Shown here: positions 1 to 11,463 of the stretch, in pieces
How the letters are laid out: each line of letters starts with the position of its first letter
Position numbering within the stretch: the first letter of the stretch is position 1
NCBI GenBank assembly: GCA_018398765.1
Contig: JAHBMJ010000345.1
Span: 1,731-51,044, forward strand
Length of the DNA: 49,314 bases
Direction: 5' to 3'
DNA from: Chromera velia
Taxonomy: Eukaryota; Sar; Chromeraceae
Translations under genes and position numbers: made by a program
Notes under the pieces: generated by a model
Databases searched by the model: none
The model's input: only the letters and a program-made list of their open reading frames with translations
Told to the model about the DNA's origin: nothing

Positions 1-1039
1 CTTCTCTCTCTGTCTTCCCACGTGCATCCGTCTCTGTATCATGCTTTCGCGTTATCGCCCTCTCGAGCAGCAGGCAGTTGAAGATGAAGAAGAAGGAAGA
101 GAAGCGGGGCGGTCTTGGAGACACTCCGCAATCAAACCGAATGCACTCATGCGCATTACATGAACACAAAGCACAAAGACAAACCCTCCAAATGCACCCG
201 CTGAAGTGACCGCCCTAGCTGCAGGTGAAGAAAAAGTACTGGGCGGTGGTGGACGGAATTCCGAGGACCTCCAGAGGATCTGTCAGCCTGCCCTTGAGCA
301 GAGACAACGACAGACGCCCCCTTCAGCAGGTGGGTGGCCATGTCACTAGCTGGTGCCTGTGGACGATCAGTTAGGCGTATGGCGACTGGGAGGGATCTTT
401 CCTGCCTGGCTGCCTGGCTGTGTACAAGAAAGGAGGGGGGGGGGGAGAGAGAGAGAGAGAGAGACAGACGGACAGAGAGGGATGCCAGGGTGCATGCGTC
501 ACGCAGTTGCGTGTCATTGGAAGGAAAAACTTTTCGTGAAGATCACGAAGGTCTTCCCAACAAATTCTTTTGTTTGCAGATTTGCCATGCCACCGGGAAG
601 CATGCAGTCACTCTTTGGAAAGTTCTGGTGGCCAGAGAGGAAGATGACGCAGCACTGGTCGAGCTTGACCTCCTCACAGGTTGGTTCGTTGCGTCTCCGT
701 GTGTAGGAGGGGTGGGAGTGCTCTGCGTGCATGTGTCTGTATGATGGAGGGGTCGGGGTGGGGTGGGGACGGAGATTATATGTGCCTTTGGATGTGGGTA
801 GGTTGGAATTGGAGAAAGCTGCAAGATCCATCGAGAAAGGGGCCCACAAAGAATTAAGCAAGATAGAGAAAGAACATGTTTTACGTTCCTCAGGTCTGCA
901 GAGCTTTAATTGCCTTTATCACTAGATGAGATGATGGATGAGGGGGTGCATTGGTGCCTGCAGGCAGATCGCACCAACTGAGGGTACATCTGTCCGCGAT
1001 TGGACATCCGATTCTTGGGGATGATTTCTATGCCCCTCC
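1..1039. repeat. First copy of a perfect 1039-bp tandem duplication
   Basis: The segment from base 1 to 1039 reappears at 1040-2078 with a constant offset of 1039 and no difference that I can see. The junction is a single N at 1040. This copy carries exons of the pseudouridine synthase gene at 225-329, 580-679 and the first part of the third (964-1039), then stops at the N. The identity extends through introns and a GA microsatellite, which is unexpected for an old duplication. An unmerged contig overlap is the simplest explanation. Confidence 0.95.
225..1039 (+). pseudogene. Duplicate partial exons of the RluA-like gene
   Basis: Exons at 225-329 and 580-679 and the truncated exon 964-1039 are identical to 1264-1368, 1619-1718 and 2003-2078. 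If the duplication were real the spliced transcript would repeat about 94 residues of the synthase core. More likely these are the same exons assembled twice. Bases 1-224 are intron-like and show no separate gene. Confidence 0.7.
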
Positions 1040-1040
1040 N
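1040..1040. other. Single-N assembly gap
   Basis: One N separates the two identical 1039-bp copies. It falls inside the third exon of the left copy, just after the codons for Tyr-Ala-Pro. It marks a contig join rather than a measured base. Confidence 0.95.
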
Positions 1041-2078
1041 TTCTCTCTCTGTCTTCCCACGTGCATCCGTCTCTGTATCATGCTTTCGCGTTATCGCCCT
1101 CTCGAGCAGCAGGCAGTTGAAGATGAAGAAGAAGGAAGAGAAGCGGGGCGGTCTTGGAGACACTCCGCAATCAAACCGAATGCACTCATGCGCATTACAT
1201 GAACACAAAGCACAAAGACAAACCCTCCAAATGCACCCGCTGAAGTGACCGCCCTAGCTGCAGGTGAAGAAAAAGTACTGGGCGGTGGTGGACGGAATTC
1301 CGAGGACCTCCAGAGGATCTGTCAGCCTGCCCTTGAGCAGAGACAACGACAGACGCCCCCTTCAGCAGGTGGGTGGCCATGTCACTAGCTGGTGCCTGTG
1401 GACGATCAGTTAGGCGTATGGCGACTGGGAGGGATCTTTCCTGCCTGGCTGCCTGGCTGTGTACAAGAAAGGAGGGGGGGGGGGAGAGAGAGAGAGAGAG
1501 AGACAGACGGACAGAGAGGGATGCCAGGGTGCATGCGTCACGCAGTTGCGTGTCATTGGAAGGAAAAACTTTTCGTGAAGATCACGAAGGTCTTCCCAAC
1601 AAATTCTTTTGTTTGCAGATTTGCCATGCCACCGGGAAGCATGCAGTCACTCTTTGGAAAGTTCTGGTGGCCAGAGAGGAAGATGACGCAGCACTGGTCG
1701 AGCTTGACCTCCTCACAGGTTGGTTCGTTGCGTCTCCGTGTGTAGGAGGGGTGGGAGTGCTCTGCGTGCATGTGTCTGTATGATGGAGGGGTCGGGGTGG
1801 GGTGGGGACGGAGATTATATGTGCCTTTGGATGTGGGTAGGTTGGAATTGGAGAAAGCTGCAAGATCCATCGAGAAAGGGGCCCACAAAGAATTAAGCAA
1901 GATAGAGAAAGAACATGTTTTACGTTCCTCAGGTCTGCAGAGCTTTAATTGCCTTTATCACTAGATGAGATGATGGATGAGGGGGTGCATTGGTGCCTGC
2001 AGGCAGATCGCACCAACTGAGGGTACATCTGTCCGCGATTGGACATCCGATTCTTGGGGATGATTTCTATGCCCCTCC
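1041..2078. repeat. Second copy of the 1039-bp tandem duplication
   Basis: This repeats 2-1039 base for base. Unlike the first copy it runs on into the remainder of the exon and the rest of the pseudouridine synthase gene, so this is the copy that carries a sensible 3' end. Confidence 0.95.
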
Positions 2079-2754
2079 TCTCGCTCTCGCGAGGGCCGAG
2101 AGACTGCTCTTACACGCACGAGAGCTGCACTTCGATCACCCAATCACAAGAGTCAGTCGGTCGGTCAGTCAGGTGACCTCTCATTCAAACATCATCTCAC
2201 ACATACCACTTTTCTATTCTATCCCTAGGCAGTCACTGAAATTAGACAGATGAATGCCTCCAGGATCTCTCTGCAGAGTGTTGCAAGGTGTGGAGTTTGC
2301 ATGACACAATTAAGGACCCGCAGTTTTCCCTCTGCTTCTTTTCTTTTCTGTTTCCGGTGTGTCTACTCTGCTTTCGTCCCTCGCGCCTTCCTTTGGGTTT
2401 ACTCCGGGCCTGCCATTAGCCCCAACTCTTCCGAGTTTTTTGTTGCAGGAGCCTCTCTCTTTCGAGGCACCCTGCGACTTTCTGGAACCTTTTTTGAATG
2501 GGGCCTTTGGGCAAAATATCGAATGCAAGAAGGGAGAAGAACATGAGGAGAAAAAGGAATGGCGGGAAGACACAGCAAACGGGTATGAAAAGGACCGACC
2601 GAAACTGCCCATCTACCCTCCAGCTCAAGACCCCAGACGGTCGGTCAGGAAGTACGGGGGGGACGTTTGGGTTGGGGGAATTTGCCAAAAGTTGATATGC
2701 GTACCATCCGCAGTACATGCAATCGACTTCATTTTGACGAGGGAAAACGTTTGA
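1264..2754 (+). CDS. RluA-family pseudouridine synthase, C-terminal part (5' exons outside the window)
   Basis: Pseudouridine synthases of the RluA family isomerise uridine in rRNA or tRNA. Exons: 1264-1368, 1619-1718, 2003-2151 and 2449-2754, ending at TGA. The first gives VKKKYWAVVDGIP, the strand that follows the catalytic-Asp motif in this family. The third holds the family signature [20 protein letters not shown] followed by RLLLHARELHFDHPI. The last starts EPLSFEAP, the usual family end. Phases agree at every junction and donors are GTGGGT, GTTGGT and GTCAGT. The catalytic HRLD motif is not present and should lie upstream of base 1. A charged tail of about 90 residues after EAP is longer than in bacterial RluA. 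Compartment cannot be told without the N terminus. The first two exons and part of the third are also present in the left duplicate. Confidence 0.9.
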
Positions 2755-3373
2755 AAACGTGTTTTTATGCTAGTGCTACAGTCATCTGCTAGTGCTTACT
2801 CCTCCAGTAGCGATGACTCGAGGCCGTCTGTCTGTCTACGTGCATCCTGCCTGTGTCTGTCTTCATTTATTCGTTTGGTGCTCCTTCCTTCCCAGGTCAA
2901 CCCCCTCTCAGCGTTGGTCTCTGTGTTGCAGTCGGTCTGCCTCTCTGCGGAAAGGAAAAGATAAGAGAGACATCTGAAAAGGTCTCAGAAGAGACACAGA
3001 GACAGAGCCATAAGAGTTGCAAGGAAAAAGAGGGAAAAAAGAAGGAAGGAAGGAGGGAAGAAAGGAAGGAAGGAACAGGGGGAGAGCGGGACGGCAGATG
3101 AAAGAAAGAAACGTGGCTTCAAGTGTAGCTAAGAAGATTTTGATAAATCCGAATCCGCGAAAGACTTCTGGCTGCTGGCTATGTAATGTCTGCTCCAAAA
3201 TCACGGCATGAAAGGAAAAATTCTCAAGAGGCCATACATGCAGGGACACACGCAGAGCAGTACGTCCTTGAATTATGTGGACGGACAAAGTGCACCCAAT
3301 TCAAGGACGTACTTAGTGCACCATGAATCTCCGTGTAATATTTATACACGATGTCATATGTTTATGCAGCCAG
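2755..3373. other. Intergenic or intronic sequence, no clear gene
   Basis: After the synthase stop there is low-complexity sequence, including a GGAA/GAAG-rich stretch near 3030-3085, and a 16-bp inverted repeat at 3259-3313. No exon with both convincing splice signals and a recognisable product was seen. It may hold 5' exons of the unknown gene ending at 4765. Confidence 0.5.
3259..3313. repeat. Perfect 16-bp inverted repeat (hairpin)
   Basis: The 16 bases at 3259-3274 (AGTACGTCCTTGAATT) are the exact reverse complement of 3298-3313, with a 23-base loop. The stem has mixed composition, so it is not a low-complexity accident. There is no T-run after it, and its role is unknown. Confidence 0.85.
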
Positions 3374-3643
3374 GTCCTACGTGTGACCCAGTCGAGAACT
3401 GTCACCCGCATAGACACCCACCGTCTCGCGTTGGAAGCTCGGAAGGATTCTAGAGGGCATTGGAGACTTCCCGCACAGGTCCCCCCAGACATGCGTTCTG
3501 TATAGATATGTTCGTATATGTGCGTGTGTGTCTGTCTGTGTCCGTCTGTCCGTTTGTCTTTCAGTCAGTCTGTCAGTCTGTCAGTCTGTCTACATGTGTG
3601 TCTGCGTCTATTTGTATGCCTGCGCGCTTGCCTGCGTACGTGC

Positions 3644-3685
<42 letters not shown>

Positions 3686-4765
3686 GTGCGCGGTGGCGTG
3701 TGTGTGTGCGTTTGTACAGTAATCGTTGCAAACTCCGGTTGCTTGCGTTTCTTTCGCGGCTGCAGAGTAACAAAACCCAGCAATGCTGTCGCGCAGAACA
3801 ACGCCATGAATCCACATGCAAACCCGCAGAGACGTGACGCATGGACTCTGTCCTTGTGTGTATGTCATTCTTAATGTACGCATGCACAAACAAGTGGAGG
3901 ACGATCAACTTCTCTGTTCCCCCATGCACTGCAGGACCCCCGTCTCTCTCCGGCCGTCGCAGAGTGTGCAGAGGCCTCAGCTGTGCCGCCGTCCCTGCGC
4001 GGGAACGGAGCTTCCAAGGTAGCTCGGTCGGGCTCGGGCGGTATCTTCTTTCCATTCATGCGTACGCACGTTGTGTATTTATGCTCATGTGTGTGTCTGT
4101 TTATTGTATTTGTAAATTTGTATTCATATGTACATGCGTATGCATTCATGATTCACTGAAAAGGGCGTTGGCCTCATGGTCTGGACTCTGTGTGTGTGTG
4201 TCCTGAGAGCCCCCCCCTTCCTGTGCGAGACTCGAAAGTTGTCGCGAGGAGATGAAAAGAGAGAGTTGGGAAAGAGGGAGGACAGGAGAAGAAATGGAAT
4301 GCGACCGAAAAGAATGTAATCAAAGGCGGGCCTGTGAGTGCGGCGTAAGTAGGCTGGTATCGGGAGGTCGAAGAAAAAGTTCTGGCAATCTAGTTATTTA
4401 ATTTTTCTGTGTGCGCGAACGTTTCCCGATGATGACGGTGACACCGAAGACTCGCTGGGCATTTTCGAAGCGGAAGGCTGGCGGGGCTTTTTTCTGGTTT
4501 GTCCGTGGTTGTGATTGGTTGGTGGTGTTGCACTTGCATGTGACTTGATGGACACATGCAGGACACACGTAGCAATGCACTCCGCACAGACTTTGCCTAC
4601 CAATTCATAGACGGGTTTCGAGTGGAACCTTCTTGGATTTTTGTGGGATACGCGTGGAGAGATCCGAAAACTGGGGCCGTGGTTGGTCCTGCCACTCCTT
4701 GGCAAATCGAATTTCGACCACTGTCATTGGATGATGTGAGAACGCTGGAGCAAAAAATAGTATGA
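3374..4765 (+). CDS. Unknown protein, 3' exons only (tentative)
   Basis: Three candidate exons fit in phase 0: 3374-3478 (after CAG, before GTCCCC), 3935-4018 (after TGCAG, before GTAGCT) and 4562-4765 (after TGCAG, ending TGA). The last is the most convincing. It encodes about 67 residues with a balanced, folded-protein composition, containing VEPSWIFVGYAWRDPKTG and WQIEFRPLSLDDV. I do not recognise the family. The two upstream exons are weaker and intermediate exons may be missing. No start codon was identified. The gene lies tail-to-head between the RluA-like gene and the histidine kinase. Confidence 0.4.
3645..3682. repeat. (TC)n microsatellite
   Basis: An uninterrupted run of CT dinucleotides, flanked on the left by CTGT/CAGT-type tetranucleotides (about 3530-3600). 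It probably lies in an intron of the unknown gene. Confidence 0.9.
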
Positions 4766-5957
4766 GAGATAATCAGCAAGTGTTCTAGGTAATGTAAAAT
4801 CTATAGGCTATATATACAATTTAGAGTAAAATGATTATTATATACTGATCCCTAAACTGATTATCACTCTGCCTGACTCGGATGTCGTATTTTCTTTCTA
4901 GGATCTGCACCAAACACATAAAGCAGACGGTCAATGAAGATTTCAACCCACCTTCAACCGAAAGAAGTGCCTGACTTGAGTCTATAAAAATTAAGAACCG
5001 ACCAACTAAGGGAGTCTGTGGACCGAAAAATATAAATCAAAACAAACGAGTGGTCATGCATTCTGTGATTCTCAACTGACCTCCATGCTTTATAATCGGT
5101 GGGGACATTCACACTAGCATTTACGAGTACTCAAAATATTTATATGAAATAAGTAGTTCATTTTGAACACGTTGGGACCTAAAGATACGTCTATAGTCTT
5201 GGGATCTTCACAAGGATACAACTGCGTCGACCTTCCACAGATGTTAAACAGGCCTAGGCTGCCTAGCTCTGTTTTCCAACAGAGGCCCGTCAGAGGGTGG
5301 CTCTCATAAACATCTTTTTCGTCCTCTGGGGTCACTGTGTACTGCAATTTTCAGGCCACTTACCGCTACATGAAGAGTGAGATGCGGCCACATGTGCATG
5401 ATTCTTTTCGATCGATGCTGATGCATGTGACGATCGAAGAAATCAACCTGGCCCGGCGGGCCGCGGCCCGCGCGCCCCCCGCGCGCTGGGCGATCGACGC
5501 GCATGCAAAAAAATCCGAAAATCTTTTTTTTTTTCATTTTTTAGCGGGCCGCCGCATGCAGGGAGGTCGATCTCTTTCCACAACTTAATTCTTGGGAAAC
5601 AAGTATTATTAAATAATATATTCGAACCTTCACAAGTTTCTACTAGGAGGAAGGATACCTCTTTACGTCCTGGACATCTGTGGAGAGTCGAGAGCGGCTC
5701 CTATGTGCTGTCTCCGAGAATTTTGTTAATACATCACTCTTGAGTGCCGATGCGTTCAGCTTGAGATCCCGAATCGGATCAATATATATAAATATAAACA
5801 CTCGATCGGAGGTCTCCAGTGCCTACCAAACCGTGTGTGCTCTGACCTATATATTGAAGCATGGAGGTCAGTTGAGAATCACAGTATGACCACTTCGTTA
5901 TTTTCTTTTGTGTTTTTCGGTGCACAGACTCCCCTAGTTGGTTGGTTCTTTTTGCAG
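4766..5957. other. Region upstream of resolved histidine kinase exons, no confident exon
   Basis: AT-rich sequence (4766-5340) is followed by a very GC-rich block (5446-5500) that runs into an A/T homopolymer stretch (5507-5545). The 5' exons and promoter of the histidine kinase must lie here or still be hidden, but I could not find an ATG exon with a matching donor. A spliceable stretch at 5345-5440 is possible, but its frame runs into the GC-rich block and is not supported. Confidence 0.5.
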
Positions 5958-6828
5958 ACTCAGGTCAGGCACTTCCTTCGGTTGAAGGTGGGTTGAAATC
6001 TTCATTGACCGTCTATTTCATGTGTTTGGTGCAGATCCCGGAAAGAAAATACGACGTCAGGCAGAGGTTCTTCCTCGAGCAGGTCGGTCTTCAGATTCCT
6101 CTCTCTGCGGAAAACCCCAATTCTTTGGAAAAGATCAGATCGAACTGTACATTAATTATCTTCCGAGCTTCACAGTGTGAGTAAGCACAGCTGTACAAGA
6201 ACACACAGGAAGAGAGATGCGAGATGCACGGAAAGACGAGGCACATAGTATTCGGAAACTTTTTTAAAAGCGGGACCACGCAGTCGAAACGGAGGGGAAA
6301 ATATAGCTAGGGTTGAGTCTGTTGGGCATTTCACTCGCAGTGTTGTCGGAGCCGTATATTAATACATCCAGCTTTGGCAGTCATGGGCTGTGACGTTTTC
6401 TTTCTACTTTTTGCCTCTTTCACCCCTACGTACCTTTTTCCATGTGAACGCAGTTGGAGGTGATAGCCCCGGCGTGTCTGAGACTGGCCGTGGTCGCATC
6501 CTCAGCCGCGGCTCTGCTGGGGGTGGCGGGAATCCTTGACTCCACCACGGTGACTCTGAATGCCATGTATTTCTTCAGCCTCGCTCTTACAAGCCTGCCT
6601 TCGCTAGGAATCGCAGCACACAGAAAGTCCGGGAAGCAGGAATGGGCGGGACTGGAAGCAGCAGACGGATTTGGAAGATTTTCCCTTCTGTGGAGGGAGC
6701 GGGTGAGCGTGTTGGCGTTCTGTGCAGTGGATATTTTCGGTACATTATGCGTGGAGGAGTGGAATGGCCCCGGAAATGTGAGGATCATCTTCAGAGGCGT
6801 CACAGGTGCGTTTCTGCCTCTCTCTTTC

Positions 6829-6886
<58 letters not shown>

Positions 6887-6888
6887 CC

Positions 6889-6919
<31 letters not shown>

Positions 6920-8683
6920 TGTGTGTGTGTGTGTCCATACTTCTCCTCTTTTTGGATGGCATGTTTCTGCAGTGCTCTGGCCGAAGCTGTTCCTTCTGAC
7001 TTTGGCCTTCTCGGACCTCCACTTTTGGTTTCTTACTGCTTCCTCCAACGTATGCTGGGTGTTCTCTCTGATACGGACGAGGGTGATTCATACGGAGGAG
7101 GAGACTGTCGTGGCCGGTCTGCTCATGGTGAACATCTCTCTGGTTGTGGCTTTCCTCCGCAGCCTGATTTACGTGACTCTGGGAAAGTTCCTAGAGGCTC
7201 AGGTGATGAGGGACAGGGCGGAGCTAGGTCGTAAGAACAATCTCTCTTACCTGATGCACGAAATGAGGAACCCTCTGTCAGGTCTGTTCGTCCGTCGGCT
7301 TGCAACATGATTCATTCCTGCCTTCATTCCTTCATGCATTCATTCATGCATTCATTCATTCATTCATTCATTCAATCATACATTTATTCAATCACGCTGT
7401 GTATATCAAGAGGTCATGAGCAGTTGAATTCTTCTTAAGTGAGATTGCAATTGTCGGGACAGGAGCAGAAAGGGAAAGAAGGTATGAGAGGTGGAAGGGG
7501 AAGAGGCTGAACTGTCCGGTGAGATCAGTTGAGGCCCGTTTGTCCTCTCAGTCAGCTTGAGATCTTGACTGGCGAAGATGTCTCCAGTTGCCCGTCGTTT
7601 GTGAATTGTGGAAGGATGTTAACATGTGTTTGCTTAATTGCAGGCAGCATGCTGATGCTTGTTGAGTTCCGGGGAAGTCTGGAAGGCCTGTTGTCTCTCT
7701 CTCGGAAAGCAGAGAGGAGGGAGAGAAGACGGAAGAAGCTGGAAGCGGGAGTGTCTTTCTCGCCTGCAGATGCGAGGGTGAAAGGTTGGTTGGTTTGTTT
7801 GCTGTTTCTGTTCGAGTCGCTGTTCCGCTTCTTCGTCGCCTCACACAAAGGTGTGTGTGAGAACTCTCGCCTGCTTGCCTGGAGGAGCCATTCGTACGCT
7901 TTCTCCTAATGGTTCTTTTCCCTGGTGCTTGAGGTGTGTGTTCGGAGAGGGGGTATGAGTGCTTGAACGTTTCTGCTCTCAAATCAAAGATAGTCCCTAG
8001 GTCTCGCGCATGCAGCAGACTATTCAAGTACAAGCAATTCAAGTGCGTACAAAACTGAATAATTGTTTTGCAGAATTTCCCGAAGCTGCCTCCCCAGTCT
8101 CTCTGCCCCTGGAAAGAGACCGGCTTTCGGGAAGTTATGCACACAAAGAAGCACCAAGAGATATCAACAAAGCCCGACTTTCTCCAGATACCACAAGAAG
8201 ATCTGAAGAGGCAAACGGGGAGAAGACGGAGGAGAAGGCAGAAGTCGACTCACCCTCCTGTGCATCGGATGGAAGAAAGGCAGTGTTTCTTCCGCTGAAA
8301 GGCAGAGCGGCCCAGCACGAGAAGACCCCCGAAGAACAGCAGAGCGTGGTCGTGCGACAGAAACAGCAAAAAGAGAAAGCACAGCCAGAAACGGGCACTG
8401 CTGTGATTGAAAGCCCATCCCGACGCCGCTCGATTTCATTCTCCCCCAACGCCCGCGACCAGGCTTGTGCCTTTTACGTGAACGTGAAGGAAGAGTCGAC
8501 CAAACTTCTGGAGTTCGTGAATATGCTCTCTTCTCAGTTTGACAAAATGAAGGGAGTCTGTGACGACGTCTTGCAGGTGTGTCCCCAGGTGTTTCTTTCT
8601 GTGTTCCTCGTCCATCTGTTTGTCTGTGTATTCCTCTCTTTCTTCCGTTCTCCCTTTTTTCCCTGCCTGCCTTGCAAAACTGC

Positions 8684-8718
<35 letters not shown>

Positions 8719-11463
8719 TTTTTCCCTCTCTGTTTCGTTCCGTCTCTGTCTCTGTCTTTCTCCTAGATCTTTCTTTGTTTCTTTTCTTTTCGGTCCTTCT
8801 TGGTTTTTCTTTCTGTGTTCCCTCTCTCCTTCCCGACACCTCGTGCATTTGTTACCTGTCGGGCTGAGACCCTTGATCGGTGTTGGGTCCCTCTGCTTTT
8901 CTCCATCATGCGTACCAGCACCGGAAGGGATACGAAACTATGGAATGGAAAGAGATTCATCCACGAATATCCACGAGCATTTAAACATCAATGTGTGACT
9001 TGATTCATTCGTGCATCCATTCGTGCAGTTGGAAAAACTCGACAAAGGCGGCTTTGAGTTTATCTTCACATCCAATGATGTCAAGAGATGGATCGAGAAC
9101 GCGGCATCCCAAGCAAGAACTCTGTTTCCCTCAGGGGGGGGCGCCATCCAGCGACGGCCAAGTTTTGGGGGTCGCCGCAGGTCCTCAGGAGGGCTTGTGA
9201 GTGCGAGTCCGCATGCGAATGGGGGTCCGACATTTGAGCTTTTATGGGAGCAGGAGGATGGAGTGGCAGAGGTGCTGGAGGAGACGGGAGGGTCTTGCAT
9301 CGCTTTGGCTGACTGGCAGCGGCTTGAGCAGGTAGGTGGGTGGATCTTCTCTTCATTCATTTATGGAGAACAGAGAGTGCCCATCTTTGTTTTGCATTAG
9401 CAAGTGGGAGAGAAGCAGAGAGAGAGAATTCTCTTAATGTAGAAGGGTGGACGGTAGAAAGGTTAGACAAGTGGAAAGCGTGATCGGGGATTCAGACGGA
9501 GAGCTCTTTGCAGCTGACCCCGACACATCCGCGGACGCATGGACGGATAAACGGAATTATGGATGGATGGATGAATGGACGGATGTATGTATGGATGTAT
9601 GGATGAATGGACGGATGTGTGTATGGATGGTTGCAGGTGATTTCCAATTTGATTTCCAACGCCAAGAAGTTCACAAAGCACGGGAGCGTGACGATGAAGG
9701 CCTCCCTTCGTCTCCCGACACCCTCTGAGAGAGCCGCCTTCAACCGAATTCTTCTTCTGCACAACCAGCAACCAGATGCTGCACACAATGAATCCCCCGT
9801 CAGACTGGACAGTAATCCCCCCATGTCTGCTGATTCGGACAAGCACAAAGAAGAAACATCGGGCGCACACCCTCCCCTCCTCACTGTCCTCAAGAGGAGA
9901 GTGACCAATCTTCTCGCTCCTGAAAAGGCGCCCGTTGAGTCAAGCAATGAATCCGAAGTTTCGCTTTCTCAATGGGTGGCGGCAGTGAAGGAGTTGAAGG
10001 AGCTGGAGGACGCAACGTCACCTCCTGCTGTCCGCCCAGCCGCAGCCGTAACAGCACGCACGTCTTTTCTTCAGAAAAGAAAACGAGCCTCACAGGAGGT
10101 ACTAGGAGTGCAGCCCTTCTTCGTCCTCACCGTCAGCGTGTTGGACACCGGGGCGGGGTTGGACGAGGAGGACACGGCCAGGCTGTTCAAGCCGTACGGT
10201 CAAGTCAGGGCGGGGGAATTGCAGAATGGGGGGGGAACAGGGTTGGGACTGTGCATTTGCAAGAGTTTTGTGGAGGCGCATGGGGGTGGAAGGATTGGGG
10301 TCAGCAGTGCGGGCAGGGAGAAGGGTAGTGAGTTCTTCTTTGAAGTATTCCTACCAATGGTACAAGTCTCAAAAGCCGAGTGTGAGACTCCGGCAACAAG
10401 AGCCAGGGTCCTGCGGAGAAACTCAAAAGCCGCCCCCTTGATGAGTCCGACGGCGCAGAACGACTCGTCGGCCTCTTCCGCCCTGTCTGCAGACGAGTTC
10501 GTTGAAAGATTTCCCCCAAAGCAGCAGCAGCAGCAGCAGCAGGGGCATGAGAAAGGAGGGCAGGGGGGGACACTCACAAGTGATTCAGCTTCCGATGCAG
10601 AAGCAGCAAGGGAGAGGCGGAGAGAGCTGCGTCGCGTCGCTACACCAAGGAGACGCCGCCTTGAGATCATTGCAGCGTCTCTGACTCCCATCCGGACCCC
10701 GGCCCCGACGTTTCCCCCCCGTGAGAGGTCGGGGTCGGACCTTCTCTCATCTGCCCTCGGCTCCCCGACTTCTCTGCCTGCTTCTCCTCCTGCGTGTAAA
10801 CAAGGAGGAATCGAAGCTTCTTTGCCTTCACCTCCGTCAAACCAGAAAGAGGCCTCCACGTTTGATGAGAGACTCATCTCTTCCTCAGGGGCCTCCCCAG
10901 AAGCCTCAAAACAAGAGGAAGAGACGAAGAGCACTTCCGCACAAACTCCATCCGTAGCAGCTCAAGCGATAGCGGGCAATACACCATCTACTGCCCCTTG
11001 TTTCTCCTACGCTGCAGACATTCTGTTGGTTGATGACGACAGATTCTGTCTTGTGTGTGGAGAGGCAGCGATCAGACGGTTGGGCTACTCAGTGCAGATC
11101 TGCGAGAACGGTCAGCGGGCCGTTGAATTGTTGGTGGAAGAGCGCAAAGCTTTCCGTCTGATTTTGATGGACAATAATATGCCGATAATGGAAGGGCCAG
11201 AGGCTGTGTCAAGAATCATGACGCACTTCAAAGGGGAGCAGGAGAAGGAAGAATCCGTACTTCAGCCAATGCCTCTCATTCTGGGTCTCACAGGCGAGAC
11301 CTCCGAAGCAACAGCGACAAAATTTCTGAATGCTGGAGCGCTCAAAGTGCTGCATAAACCCCTGACGGCACAGAGACTCGAGGAAGCACTGAGGGGGGCT
11401 GAGGGAGGGAACGCAGATCAACAGTCAGACACCCATGCACATCCAGGGAATGAAGTGAAGTGA
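5958..11463 (+). CDS. Hybrid sensor histidine kinase with C-terminal receiver domain (5' end unresolved)
   Basis: Two-component phosphorelay protein: a kinase core autophosphorylates a His and passes phosphate to its own receiver. Exons: 5958-5987, 6035-6082, 6454-6805, 6973-7281, 7644-7784, 8074-8576, 9029-9331 and 9637-11463. They give about 1170 residues in one consistent frame ending TGA. The N-terminal 230 residues contain several hydrophobic membrane segments (for example from 6466, 6550 and 7105). The H-box MHEMRNPLSG ends exon 6973-7281. The N-box VISNLISNAKKFT opens the last exon. The G1 box DTGAGL is at about 10144, the F-box LFKPYGQ at about 10180, and the G2 box GTGLGL at about 10237. 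The receiver (11020-11400) has the acidic pair in LLVDDD, the phospho-acceptor Asp in ILMDNNMP, Thr in LTGE and Lys in HKPL. Long low-complexity inserts separate the H, N and G boxes, and a Ser/Pro-rich linker with seven glutamines precedes the receiver. The stimulus is unknown. Confidence 0.88.
6821..6936. repeat. Intronic (CT)n(GT)n microsatellite
   Basis: A CT-rich run followed by nearly continuous GT repeats fills the intron between histidine kinase exons 6454-6805 and 6973-7281. Confidence 0.95.
7318..7390. repeat. Intronic (ATTC)n repeat
   Basis: Imperfect ATTC/ATGC tetranucleotide tract at the start of a histidine kinase intron. Confidence 0.85.
8691..8730. repeat. Intronic (TTTC)n repeat
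   Basis: About eight TTTC units followed by pyrimidine-rich DNA, inside the histidine kinase intron 8577-9028. Confidence 0.9.
9556..9632. repeat. Intronic ATGG/ATGT-type repeat
   Basis: Degenerate tetranucleotide array directly before the TGCAG acceptor of the last histidine kinase exon. Confidence 0.8.

Noticed and set aside
5345..5588. Possible kinase 5' exon after TTTTCAG
   Set aside because: The frame runs into a GC palindrome and an A/T homopolymer stretch and has no suitable donor in phase with 5958.
5680..5889. 69-codon plus frame before the kinase exons
   Set aside because: It has no ATG, an AT-rich middle and a repeat-like composition. It does not splice into 5958 with any good donor.
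6806..7234. Val/Cys-rich frame through the GT repeat and kinase exon in another frame
   Set aside because: Microsatellite translation and a shadow of the true kinase exon 6973-7281.
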